IMG/VR virus record: IMGVR_UViG_3300027963_000396
Coordinates: 1-20,996 of that record
Origin: a virus
Direction: 5' to 3' (one strand)
DNA length: 20,996 bases
In this document: one piece after another, positions 6,658-12,093 of the stretch
Position numbering within the stretch: the stretch's first letter is position 1
Layout of the letters: every line of letters begins with the position of its first letter
Notes under the pieces: model-generated
Told to the model about the DNA's origin: nothing
The model's database searches: none
The model's input: only the letters and a program-made list of their open reading frames with translations
Program-made: the position numbers and the translations under genes

Positions 6658-6717
6658 CTAGGATTTCCTTTCTTGGTTTCTTTGTTTTTGTTTCTTGGAT
6701 TTGCGACGACTACTCAT
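6658..6717 (-). CDS. possible 19-aa basic peptide
   Basis: An ATG inside the end of the 71-residue gene opens a 19-codon frame rich in Arg, Lys and Gln that stops 1 base before the ATG of the ssDNA-binding-like gene. It contains that gene's AAAGGAA ribosome-binding sequence, so it may be translated only as a coupling leader, or may be chance. Confidence 0.25.
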   Translation of the reverse strand: MSSRRKSKKQKQRNQERKS

Positions 6718-6925
6718 CGTCACAAAAATCGTTATTTCGATGCGGTTGGTTTAAGTCTTGGAACTCGCGGTCGGCTAAGTGCCACGCGATCTCGTGCTTG
6801 CGGGCCAAGTCCTTGGCTTGCGCTAGGTCACCACGATTGACTGCCTTCACAACTCGCTCGGCTGAGTTGCGACAGGCCATTACTTCGATGTTTTCGATCA
6901 GGCGAAATTTGGTCAGGTCGGTCAT
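6710..6925 (-). CDS. hypothetical protein (71 aa)
   Basis: Small helical protein. It starts Met-Thr-Asp-Leu-Thr-Lys-Phe, contains Cys18 and several histidines, and ends acidic (Asp-Asp-Glu). It has paired helices typical of small phage accessory proteins but no recognisable motif. It starts 2 bases after the stop of the 46-residue gene, so it belongs to the same transcript. Confidence 0.6.
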   Translation of the reverse strand: MTDLTKFRLIENIEVMACRNSAERVVKAVNRGDLAQAKDLARKHEIAWHLADREFQDLNQPHRNNDFCDDE

Positions 6926-6927
6926 AA

Positions 6928-7068
6928 TCAGCCCCGTCGGTTGTTCCCGTAGTAATCGGCGAAGCGTTGGAAGTCGTAATCCGAGTCACGTTCCTCTCGC
7001 TCATAAGCCTCGGTTTCGTAGTCGGGTTTTTCGTTGTTAAATTCGGTTGGTTCTTTCGGTTCGCTCAT
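6928..7068 (-). CDS. small acidic, tyrosine-rich protein (46 aa)
   Basis: Highly charged, probably disordered protein dominated by Glu, Asp, Asn and Tyr, with a C-terminal Tyr-Tyr-Gly-Asn-Asn-Arg-Arg-Gly. The ATG overlaps the nuclease stop as ATGA. Acidic, disordered phage early proteins can mimic DNA or inhibit host enzymes, but nothing in the sequence proves that here. Confidence 0.5.
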   Translation of the reverse strand: MSEPKEPTEFNNEKPDYETEAYEREERDSDYDFQRFADYYGNNRRG

Positions 7069-7400
7069 TTAATTTTCTCCTTGATCGACAAACGGAATGA
7101 CTTAGCGGTCATCGCCACTGCTTCAGCCGTCAGGCACTTGGTTGTAAAACGCCAGATGCGCCAGCCCAGGTCGGCGGCTGCGCGGTACTTCTCGCAATCT
7201 TTCACCATCCCCATCCCTCGCCCGTGACGGCCGCCAAACGGTAGGAACGCACCACCGTCCAGCTCGATCGCACAGCGGGCGGATTTGCAGGCGTAGTCGA
7301 AACGCCATTTGCGTGTCGGGTGGAACGTGTGCTCGGCAACTAGCTCCGGCCCGCCAGCTACTTTCCACAACACTAGAAATTTGCTGGCTAATGCGCTCAC
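7065..7400 (-). CDS. VSR/DUF559-like endonuclease
   Basis: 111-residue nuclease of the small PD-(D/E)XK type. Visible motifs: Arg-Phe-Asp-Tyr-Ala (Asp35), Ala-Ile-Glu-Leu-Asp-Gly-Gly (Glu46, Asp48), Gly-Arg-His-Gly-Arg-Gly (57-62), Lys-Asp-x-Glu-Lys-Tyr (67-72) and a C-terminal Gly-Trp-Arg-Ile-Trp-Arg-Phe. In DUF559/Vsr-like proteins this order marks the metal-binding core and the trailing aromatic strand. A nicking or junction-resolving role in phage DNA processing is plausible. It overlaps both neighbours by 4 bases. Confidence 0.7.
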   Translation of the reverse strand: MSALASKFLVLWKVAGGPELVAEHTFHPTRKWRFDYACKSARCAIELDGGAFLPFGGRHGRGMGMVKDCEKYRAAADLGWRIWRFTTKCLTAEAVAMTAKSFRLSIKEKIK

Positions 7401-7588
7401 GATTGCGCCCCGCTTTTCTTTAAGAGGCTTTCTAAAATTTCCTCTATGCGGTCTAAGCGATTGCGGAGATCGCGATGCTTGGTCTGTAGATCAATCAGAG
7501 CAGTCGTCTGCGATAGCTGGGCCGATCCATAGGATTGGGCTGCACTGATGGGCAATACGCCCTCTTGTTCTAAGTCACGCACGCTCAC
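7397..7588 (-). CDS. coiled-coil protein (63 aa)
   Basis: GTG start at 7588 overlaps the stop of the membrane protein gene as GTGA; the longer frame upstream would run through that gene. The C-terminal half is a heptad-patterned helix (Leu-Ile-Asp-Leu-x-x-Lys-His-x-x-Leu-x-x-Arg-Leu), a likely coiled coil. It could partner the adjacent membrane protein. Function unknown. Confidence 0.5.
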   Translation of the reverse strand: MSVRDLEQEGVLPISAAQSYGSAQLSQTTALIDLQTKHRDLRNRLDRIEEILESLLKKSGAQS

Positions 7589-7737
7589 AGCAATTCCTTG
7601 CGGATAAAATCTACGACCCAGAAAAAGATCACCGCGCCAATGGTCAGGCCGGTGATTCCGCAACCGATCGCCAGTAGCCAGCCAAGGATTAAGGCCGATA
7701 CCTGAGCAAGATCCCGCATGACTTCCCACGAAATCAT
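7585..7737 (-). CDS. small membrane protein (50 aa)
   Basis: One long or two short hydrophobic segments (about residues 11-43, with a Gly-rich turn Gly-Cys-Gly-Ile-Thr-Gly) followed by Asp-Phe-Ile-Arg-Lys-Glu. The ATG at 7737 forms an ATGA overlap with the upstream frame. It is probably an inner-membrane protein. Superinfection exclusion or host membrane modification are possible roles for an early phage membrane peptide, but neither is shown. Confidence 0.55.
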   Translation of the reverse strand: MISWEVMRDLAQVSALILGWLLAIGCGITGLTIGAVIFFWVVDFIRKELL

Positions 7738-7997
7738 TTGCTGGCCTCGTGCTGGGCGTGCCACATACGGCACACGGCGGGGTTAGGGTGATAAACGAAC
7801 GCTTCTGGCGTTAAATCGTACCCGCCTCGCGAATTTAAATTAAGTTGTTGGTAGTGAGCCTTTTTAGGCTCAGTTATTACTGCCGTATTACCGTTTCGGC
7901 ATAAGTCGTTGTAACGATAAGCATCGGACGGGGTGGGATTTGAACCCACGGTACAATTACCTGATTCGATTTGATTGATTATGATTGGGAGCTTCAT
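7734..7997 (-). CDS. possible first gene of the early operon, crossing attP
   Basis: An 87-codon frame from an ATG at 7997. Its residues about 13-25 are encoded by the tRNA-derived attachment core. The 3' end overlaps the next gene by ATGA, which favours real translation of at least part of it, though no closer in-frame ATG gives a good alternative start. If real, integration would split the gene and give the lysogen a different N-terminus. No motif is recognised. Confidence 0.35.
   Translation of the reverse strand: MKLPIIINQIESGNCTVGSNPTPSDAYRYNDLCRNGNTAVITEPKKAHYQQLNLNSRGGYDLTPEAFVYHPNPAVCRMWHAQHEASK
7855..7872. terminator. hairpin downstream of the tRNA fragment
   Basis: TGAGCCT-TTTT-AGGCTCA is a perfect 7-bp stem with a 4-base loop, 52 bases beyond the tRNA 3' end in the tRNA direction. 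After integration it would lie just downstream of the rebuilt host tRNA and could help end or process its transcript. There is no T-tract on the minus strand, so a true intrinsic terminator is uncertain. Confidence 0.4.
7925..7961 (-). other. attP core: 3' fragment of a class II tRNA (probably tRNA-Ser)
   Basis: Read on the minus strand, the segment gives a variable arm GGTA-ATTG-TACC, a T arm GTGGG-TTCAAAT-CCCAC, the 3' half of the acceptor stem CCCGTCC and discriminator G. No D arm, anticodon arm or 5' acceptor strand is present upstream, so it is not a full tRNA. A long variable arm with discriminator G is typical of tRNA-Ser. Tyrosine integrases commonly recombine into tRNA 3' ends, and the integrase gene starts 80 bases away. 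Phage genes on both sides imply attP. The exact crossover cannot be seen. Confidence 0.82.
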
Positions 7998-8041
7998 AGT
8001 AATTTATTGCGTCAAACTGAGTAAATGTTACCGTTATCACC

Positions 8042-9139
8042 ATGGCGTATTCTTACCAGAAACGCGGCAGCCCTTGGTTCTTTATTCGTTTTAAAGACCC
8101 GACTGGAAAATGGCGTAGTAAAAGCACCCGCTACCGAATCGACAATACGCTGCATCGCGCAAAGGCAACGGCCGAGGCTGCTCGAATTGGAGTGAACGAA
8201 AAGCGAGCGGATAGTGGCCACGAATGGGTTGATGATTTGATCGAGAATCATCCCGTTTCTGCTCTGACAAAAGTGTATTATCGGAACTGCTGGCGTCATC
8301 TTGCGCGATTTATTATCGAAAAAAAAATAACCCTGCAAGCGTTTTCTCCATCCGATTGTGAAATTTATTTGAAGTGGCGCCAGAGCCTCCCGCGCACGTC
8401 CGGCGGCAAAGCAGGCAGGAACCAAGCCTGCCAAGATTTGAAGATTCTTAAGTGGATTCACCGCCAAGGCCGACTGCTCGGAAAGATGGATTCTGTCGCC
8501 CTTCTGGATTACCGAATTAAACGCGGGCCGATCTCCCGCGTTAAACCTGTCTTTTCGGATAATGAGATTAAAATCACCCGGAAGGCTCTGGCCGTTGAGG
8601 GAGTGCCCGAATGGATGAAAGTCAGCTTTGAGATCGCCCTGGCTACGGGGTGCCGTTTGCGCGAAACGCAGATCCCGCTTGAATGCGTCGACTTGAAAAA
8701 CCGCGTGCTTACCTTTCCATGCCCCAAGGGTGGAGCCGGTAAATCCTTTAGCATTCCTATCCCGGCCGCCATCGAACCCATGCTTGCCAAGATGAAGGCC
8801 GAAGGGCGCGAGATCACTTGTGAAGTGCCCCGCACGCAAGCCTCGCTTTGCTGGCGTCGGCTGCTCGATATATGCGGCCTTAAACGTCACTGCTTTCACT
8901 CCCTGCGTGTAACTCGTGTAACCAGGCTTCGGCTTTCAGGTTGCTCGCAATCCGTTGCCATGAGATTGGTAAATCACTCTTCGACTTTAGTGCACGAGTT
9001 GTACCAACGGCACTGCGTAGACGATCTCCGCGATGCAGTGAACTTAGGCCAGTCTGCATCAACCGCCACTGATCAAAGTCACTCGGAATTACCTTTCCCG
9101 CGATCAGCGGGAACCCAGGCAGTGCCTGCATTTGCTTGA
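8042..9139 (+). CDS. int: tyrosine recombinase (phage integrase)
   Basis: 365-residue site-specific recombinase likely to integrate the phage at a host tRNA gene. Residues 1-60 look like a basic AP2-type arm-binding domain, 65-150 a SAM-like core-binding domain, and 170-340 the catalytic domain. Catalytic residues: Arg205 in Ala-Thr-Gly-Cys-Arg, a lysine at 229 or 234, His286 and Arg289 in His-Ser-Leu-Arg, His312 in Asn-His-Ser, and Tyr321 in Leu-Tyr-Gln-Arg. It is one of only two rightward genes in the window. It starts 80 bases from attP, and its 3' third overlaps the oppositely oriented excisionase-like gene. Confidence 0.93.
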   Translation: MAYSYQKRGSPWFFIRFKDPTGKWRSKSTRYRIDNTLHRAKATAEAARIGVNEKRADSGHEWVDDLIENHPVSALTKVYYRNCWRHLARFIIEKKITLQAFSPSDCEIYLKWRQSLPRTSGGKAGRNQACQDLKILKWIHRQGRLLGKMDSVALLDYRIKRGPISRVKPVFSDNEIKITRKALAVEGVPEWMKVSFEIALATGCRLRETQIPLECVDLKNRVLTFPCPKGGAGKSFSIPIPAAIEPMLAKMKAEGREITCEVPRTQASLCWRRLLDICGLKRHCFHSLRVTRVTRLRLSGCSQSVAMRLVNHSSTLVHELYQRHCVDDLRDAVNLGQSASTATDQSHSELPFPRSAGTQAVPAFA

Positions 9140-9245
9140 TTCGCACGTAGCCCAATCCGTAAGCGGCGCCTAATTGGCGCAGGGAAAGAGCTCGGTTCTC
9201 CTGGCGGAGTTTCATGGCAGTATCGTGGAGACGCCCCGAGCTCAT
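8880..9245 (-). CDS. excisionase-like DNA-binding protein
   Basis: 121 residues; the conserved part is the first 60 or so. Leu-Arg-Gln-Leu-Gly-Ala-Ala-Tyr-Gly-Leu-Gly (about 22-32) is a MerR/excisionase-like helix-turn-helix, followed by Leu-Pro-Gly-Phe-Pro-Leu-Ile-Ala-Gly-Lys-Val-Ile and Asp-Phe-Asp-Gln-Trp, as in wing regions of Xis/AlpA-type proteins. The second half lies antisense to the integrase catalytic region and may simply be what that strand allows. The gene starts 6 bases after the leftward RHH gene, so the two form an operon. A recombination directionality factor is the likely role. Confidence 0.6.
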   Translation of the reverse strand: MSSGRLHDTAMKLRQENRALSLRQLGAAYGLGYVRIKQMQALPGFPLIAGKVIPSDFDQWRLMQTGLSSLHRGDRLRSAVGTTRALKSKSDLPISWQRIASNLKAEAWLHELHAGSESSDV

Positions 9246-9251
9246 AAGTAT

Positions 9252-9413
9252 CTAGCTTTGCTCTCCCGATGCTTTTGCAAGCAGTTGAGTGATGAGCTGG
9301 GAAAGCGAAATACGACGGGCAGCAGCCAGTTTTTGCGATGCTTTTTTCACAGCAACGGGCAATACAATATTTGTCTTTTCTGCTTTTAAACCGCTGAGTG
9401 GACGACGAGGCAT
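9252..9413 (-). CDS. ribbon-helix-helix regulator A (53 aa)
   Basis: Short ribbon-helix-helix (RHH) protein. The N-terminal strand Thr-Asn-Ile-Val-Leu-Pro-Val (14-20) would be the DNA-reading ribbon, followed by helix A (about 22-34) and helix B starting Ser-Leu-Ser-Gln-Leu-Ile (36-41). A 34-residue core aligns without gaps to the divergent protein at 9519-9662, with about 14 identities, so the two are paralogues. The ATG at 9413 lies 10 bases from the nearer palindrome. It heads an operon with the excisionase-like gene, so it probably acts in the lysis/lysogeny decision. No clear Shine-Dalgarno sequence is visible. Confidence 0.72.
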   Translation of the reverse strand: MPRRPLSGLKAEKTNIVLPVAVKKASQKLAAARRISLSQLITQLLAKASGEQS

Positions 9414-9423
9414 ACGCCATCAC

Positions 9424-9440
9424 TACGCACACTCTGCGTA
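9424..9440. promoter_or_regulatory. palindromic operator 1
   Basis: TACGCA-CACTC-TGCGTA: 6-base arms around a 5-base spacer, just upstream of RHH gene A. RHH dimers typically bind paired short sites in the major groove, so this is a natural operator for one or both regulators. Confidence 0.7.
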
Positions 9441-9478
9441 TTAGCAATACTTTTCTTTTTGTGATTAACTTTTTAATT

Positions 9479-9506
9479 TATACTTGAATGCGTAATAAAT
9501 ACGCAT
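9479..9506 (+). promoter_or_regulatory. operator 2 with candidate promoter
   Basis: ATGCGTA-ATAAA-TACGCAT at 9488-9506 has perfect 7-base arms and a 5-base spacer, in the opposite polarity to operator 1. TATACT at 9479-9484 is a possible -10 box for RHH gene B; no good -35 is seen at 17 bases. Transcription would begin inside the palindrome, so a bound regulator should block it. Confidence 0.65.
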
Positions 9507-9518
9507 ACAATCCTCCCT

Positions 9519-9662
9519 ATGAAAAAGGCGAAAACGAACCTCACGATCGATCCCAAAGTTAAGCGGAACGGTGAGCGTCTTGCCAAAAAAAGCGGATTAT
9601 CTCTTTCGGCATATATTACCACGCTGCTCGTCAAAGAGCTGGCCAAAGAAAATAGACGTTAG
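9519..9662 (+). CDS. ribbon-helix-helix regulator B (47 aa)
   Basis: Very short RHH protein: ribbon strand Thr-Asn-Leu-Thr-Ile-Asp-Pro (7-13), helix A (about 15-26), Gly-Leu-Ser-Leu-Ser turn (27-31) and helix B to a basic end. It is divergent from and paralogous to RHH protein A, with the two palindromes between them, the geometry of a two-repressor switch. Its stop overlaps the end of the oppositely oriented winged-helix gene by 4 bases with no visible terminator, so its transcript may run antisense into the late operon's 3' end. No strong Shine-Dalgarno sequence precedes the ATG. Confidence 0.72.
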   Translation: MKKAKTNLTIDPKVKRNGERLAKKSGLSLSAYITTLLVKELAKENRR

Positions 9663-9958
9663 CTTTTGGGCGATTTGCTTTCGGTCAGCCTGTAGTGTGG
9701 CACCTTCCTACAATGGCCTAGAAACTTCTTTCCCTTTGCATCAACGTGAGGCAATCGGATCACATAGCTTTTTCTTTCCGCCCTGCCGTCTTTAACTAAG
9801 CAGGCTAAAAGTTTGTTGGCGTAATTTGCCGACTTGCCCCACAGGTCGGCTATCTGTTTTTTAGTCAGCCAGCCCGGTGGCACTACCTCCTGACGATACC
9901 CAGCGACATACTCCGTTAGGACAGTCGCCCAATCTGACTTTATACTGGGTACCGCCAT
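9659..9958 (-). CDS. winged-helix protein (99 aa), last gene of the late operon
   Basis: The ATG at 9958 is chosen because the longer frame would run about 100 bases into the phosphoesterase gene; even so it overlaps that gene by 19 bases. Residues about 29-58 (Trp-Leu-Thr-Lys-Lys-Gln-Ile-Ala-Asp-Leu-Trp, then a second helix with Asn-Lys-Leu-Leu) form a winged-helix-like motif. The C-terminus is basic (Gly-Lys-Lys-Phe-Leu, Arg-Lys-Val-Pro). It is probably a DNA-binding protein of unknown target. Confidence 0.6.
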   Translation of the reverse strand: MAVPSIKSDWATVLTEYVAGYRQEVVPPGWLTKKQIADLWGKSANYANKLLACLVKDGRAERKSYVIRLPHVDAKGKKFLGHCRKVPHYRLTESKSPKS

Positions 9959-10686
9959 ACGCCTCCTATGGGTGAAAGCACGTTCACCGTGCACCCCTGC
10001 CCGCCTTCTACGTATTCGCCCCAAGCCACCCCGTGTTGCCACCTAGTAACGGATCTCTGGCGCCGAGCGTAGTGCATGCTTGGAATGTCTGCTAGGCAAC
10101 CTATCGACCAGCCTACGGGTGCCCCGATGCTGCGGCCTGCCGTGCGATCTATCCGATGCAAGTGCCCCATAACTACGGGTTTCCCAAGCATCTCAACGTG
10201 ATCTCTAACGGCGCTGGATTCTGAATACATAAAACCGTGGCCGAATGCCGTGCCTCCTAGAATGCGCCAGCCTTTCTCAATATCATAAGGCACATACTGC
10301 GCCTTCAAATCCTGGCACATGTTGTAAATCTCCGACTTGGCCGAGGTGCAGCAGTGCGCCACGATTGCGCTTGGCGAGTATTGTAGGGCCGTTAGGCGGT
10401 GCTCATGGTTTCCCTCAAAGATGTAATGTGGCGCCAATTCTCGAACGAAATTAACCCCTGCATCAAAGTCCTCACGAATGGACGAACTGCGTTCCGGAGA
10501 ATCTGGATCTTTCCTTGCGCTACCCATCAACCCGGACAGATCCACGAAATCCCCCAAGTGCAGCGTCATATCTGGCTGCCACCTCCGCTTCATCTCTAAG
10601 GCAGCTTTGCAGGCTGCGGCATTCGCCAGATGCCCGTGGCTACAGCTAACGGCCAGCCACCGTTTCCACTTGCGGATTACTTTCAT
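9940..10686 (-). CDS. calcineurin-like metallophosphoesterase
   Basis: 248 residues with the metallophosphoesterase order: His17 in Val-Ser-Cys-Ser-His, Gly-Asp at 45-46, Gly-Asn-His-Glu at 92-95, Gly-His at 149-150 and Gly-His-Leu-His at 174-177. These bind two metals in the family, which cleaves phosphomono- or diesters. The first motif is usually Asp-x-His, but here Cys15 replaces Asp, so activity may be altered. The substrate could be a nucleotide, nucleic acid or protein phosphate. It overlaps the MazG-like gene by 4 bases (ATGA), which hints at nucleotide metabolism or neutralising a host nucleotide signal. Confidence 0.78.
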   Translation of the reverse strand: MKVIRKWKRWLAVSCSHGHLANAAACKAALEMKRRWQPDMTLHLGDFVDLSGLMGSARKDPDSPERSSSIREDFDAGVNFVRELAPHYIFEGNHEHRLTALQYSPSAIVAHCCTSAKSEIYNMCQDLKAQYVPYDIEKGWRILGGTAFGHGFMYSESSAVRDHVEMLGKPVVMGHLHRIDRTAGRSIGAPVGWSIGCLADIPSMHYARRQRSVTRWQHGVAWGEYVEGGQGCTVNVLSPIGGVWRYPV

Positions 10687-11009
10687 TTCTTATCAGCCGC
10701 TGACGGGAATCCTTCGAGCACGGCTAGGATCTGACGGCAACTCTCCCGCGATTGCGCTGCCACCACGCTCTCGTCACTCGCCCCGATCAGCGCGATCTCC
10801 GCTATGACGGAGAGCTGCATTTTTAGGGTGTGGACGTAGGTGCATAGATCCAGCACTTCTTCCCACGCATCCTTCCACACGGGCCTGCGCCACAATGCAC
10901 CACCGTGCTCCTCTTGTCCTTTGCGATACTTAGCTTCTAAATCCCTGCTTAAATCACGCACAATACCCGCCAGATGCTTTTCGTGTTCGGGCGTCACCGT
11001 GAACTCCAC
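10683..11009 (-). CDS. MazG-like NTP pyrophosphohydrolase
   Basis: 108-residue all-alpha protein. Residues 25-36 (Glu-Ala-Lys-Tyr-Arg-Lys-Gly-Gln-Glu-Glu-His-Gly) and Glu50-Glu51-x-x-Asp54 match the metal-binding ExxE and ExxD half-motifs of MazG/dUTPase-like enzymes, which cleave NTPs to NMP and pyrophosphate. In phages such proteins may clean nucleotide pools or lower (p)ppGpp. The start overlaps the endolysin end by 16 bases; the stop overlaps the phosphoesterase by 4. It is likely co-translated with both. Confidence 0.62.
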   Translation of the reverse strand: MEFTVTPEHEKHLAGIVRDLSRDLEAKYRKGQEEHGGALWRRPVWKDAWEEVLDLCTYVHTLKMQLSVIAEIALIGASDESVVAAQSRESCRQILAVLEGFPSAADKK

Positions 11010-11512
11010 GGCCTGTTACTGACTAGGCTTTTTGCCTTTGTCTTTTTGGGGATGTCCTTGACCATTACTTGTTCCACGGAGTTGCGTGGAATGTCACGCC
11101 AGCTCTTGTAGTCACTGCTTTGCAAATGGCCTGTTTCCCAGCTAATGCCAGCCAAACGGAATGAAATACCCACGTGCTCGCCTAGGCGAAAGGCCGTCTC
11201 GTTATCCCAGTCCGCGAACCATAGATCTGCGTTTTTGCCCGACTGCTTCAGCGGCACCCAATCAAACGCCAGCCCATAGTTGTGATAGCTTTCCCCTGGC
11301 TTGGCCTTGGTCACGATCTTGCCGCTAGTCGTCCTACCCTTCGCATAGAGTGCGGCCTGCTCTTCCATGGTGCGACGGCCGCAATAGATAAGCGGTTCGA
11401 TCCGGCTCGTTACCATTTCGTTAACCCATCCCCTGACCTGCTTTTGGAAGCTGGCGTCTAACGAATCAATCGCCCGCAAGGTGCGGGAGCTGGCCTCAGA
11501 GAGGCTGGTCAC
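10994..11512 (-). CDS. endolysin, M15 (VanY/L-Ala-D-Glu) peptidase
   Basis: 172-residue cell-wall peptidase with the M15 zinc triad His77 and Asp84 (Ser-Tyr-His-Asn-Tyr-Gly-Leu-Ala-Phe-Asp) and His129 (Glu-Thr-Gly-His-Leu), and a preceding Gly-Arg-Arg-Thr-Met-Glu-Glu-Gln segment at 45-52 typical of the family. It cleaves peptide cross-links or stems of peptidoglycan. No signal peptide is seen, so release depends on a holin. It starts with GTG, overlapping the lipoprotein stop as GTGA, and closes the lysis cassette. The basic 40-residue tail after the catalytic domain may bind the wall. Confidence 0.85.
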   Translation of the reverse strand: MTSLSEASSRTLRAIDSLDASFQKQVRGWVNEMVTSRIEPLIYCGRRTMEEQAALYAKGRTTSGKIVTKAKPGESYHNYGLAFDWVPLKQSGKNADLWFADWDNETAFRLGEHVGISFRLAGISWETGHLQSSDYKSWRDIPRNSVEQVMVKDIPKKTKAKSLVSNRPWSSR

Positions 11513-11760
11513 TGATTCCTCGCTCGCTCTCTTTCAGTTTCTGCCAGGCTATCAGATAACGCTTTGAGCGATTGCGCAAACAGATCTCGGTAAGCCTGTG
11601 GGCAGGGCTTGTTTGTTCGCTCGGCCTTGTCCCACTCGTAGATAAAATAGCTGATCGTGTCCGGGCTTGGCGGCGGGCCCTCCTGCGTTTGCGAGGTTGT
11701 CGCACAGGAGCAGAGCGCCAGACTAAGAACTAGTAGGAGGGCGTTTAGTCCACCAGGCAT
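11509..11760 (-). CDS. o-spanin-like lipoprotein
   Basis: 83 residues with a signal peptide (hydrophobic Leu-Leu-Leu-Val-Leu-Ser-Leu-Ala) ending in a lipobox-like Leu-Cys-Ser-Cys near residue 19. The mature part begins with a Gln/Pro-rich linker, then a charged helix (about 35-83). Its first 38 bases overlap the upstream membrane-protein gene in another frame, as in Rz/Rz1 pairs, and it directly precedes the endolysin. This suits the outer-membrane spanin subunit. The mature helix is longer than in typical Rz1, so it could be another type of lipoprotein. Confidence 0.6.
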   Translation of the reverse strand: MPGGLNALLLVLSLALCSCATTSQTQEGPPPSPDTISYFIYEWDKAERTNKPCPQAYRDLFAQSLKALSDSLAETERERARNQ

Positions 11761-11893
11761 CTATGTCTCTCAGTCTTTTGCGGCGTTCTAGCTCGATCGA
11801 TTCAAAGTTACGCTGAAGCGGCGTTTTGCGTTTTAAAAACCAGAGCAAGATACCCAGCAAACTGCCCACGACGCCGACGATCGTGGCGATCAT
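11723..11893 (-). CDS. small single-span membrane protein, i-spanin or holin-like
   Basis: 56 residues from the ATG at 11893: an N-terminal transmembrane segment (about 2-20) then Lys-Arg-Lys and a charged helix rich in Arg and Glu ending in a Trp-Trp-containing tail. N-terminal anchor plus charged ectodomain is the shape of an inner-membrane spanin, but at 36 residues the outer part is very short, so an antiholin or holin is a fair alternative. It starts 4 bases after the holin-like gene and overlaps the lipoprotein by 38 bases. Confidence 0.55.
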   Translation of the reverse strand: MIATIVGVVGSLLGILLWFLKRKTPLQRNFESIELERRKRLRDIDAWWTKRPPTSS

Positions 11894-11897
11894 TATT

Positions 11898-12068
11898 TTA
11901 CTTTCGGCTGAATTTAGAGAGCACGTCCACCACGGCTTGCAATGCCTTCTCAGGTTGGTCGCCGGGGATGAAGGATGCGATTGCAATGACCGCCGTCAGT
12001 AGTGCCGTGATCGCTCCGAGCACTCCGAGCCAATCGACGCTAATTAAGGTAGGGATTAGTTGTTCCAT
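11898..12068 (-). CDS. holin-like membrane protein (56 aa)
   Basis: One hydrophobic segment of about 20 residues (Leu-Gly-Val-Leu-Gly-Ala-Ile-Thr-Ala-Leu-Leu-Thr-Ala-Val) between a short N-terminus and an amphipathic tail ending Val-Leu-Ser-Lys-Phe-Ser-Arg-Lys. Small one-span proteins like this occur just ahead of endolysins in lysis cassettes and include holins that form the membrane lesions releasing endolysin. The gene is too short for most gene-calling cut-offs and could be missed. Confidence 0.6.
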   Translation of the reverse strand: MEQLIPTLISVDWLGVLGAITALLTAVIAIASFIPGDQPEKALQAVVDVLSKFSRK

Positions 12069-12093
12069 GCCCCTAGCGGGGTGTCAAAGCTGG

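Noticed and set aside
7925-7961. A complete, functional tRNA gene
   Set aside because: No D arm, anticodon arm or matching 5' acceptor strand lies upstream, so only the 3' third is present.
7962-7988. GATT repeated five times beside attP as integrase arm sites
   Set aside because: Spacing is uneven, the motif is short, and the region is AT-rich; chance is hard to exclude.
8012-8899. 295-codon open frame on the minus strand
   Set aside because: It lies antisense to the integrase, whose catalytic motifs are clear; the minus frame has no motif and is low-complexity shadow sequence.
9079-9447. 122-codon minus-strand frame starting 9447
   Set aside because: It overlaps RHH gene A and the excisionase-like gene in another frame and would cover operator 1; those genes have recognisable folds and this frame does not.
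9506-9516. A leftward 13-codon leader peptide preceded by AGGGAGG inside the RHH gap
   Set aside because: It would start within operator 2 and encode a peptide with no feature of interest; the AGGGAGG match is probably chance.
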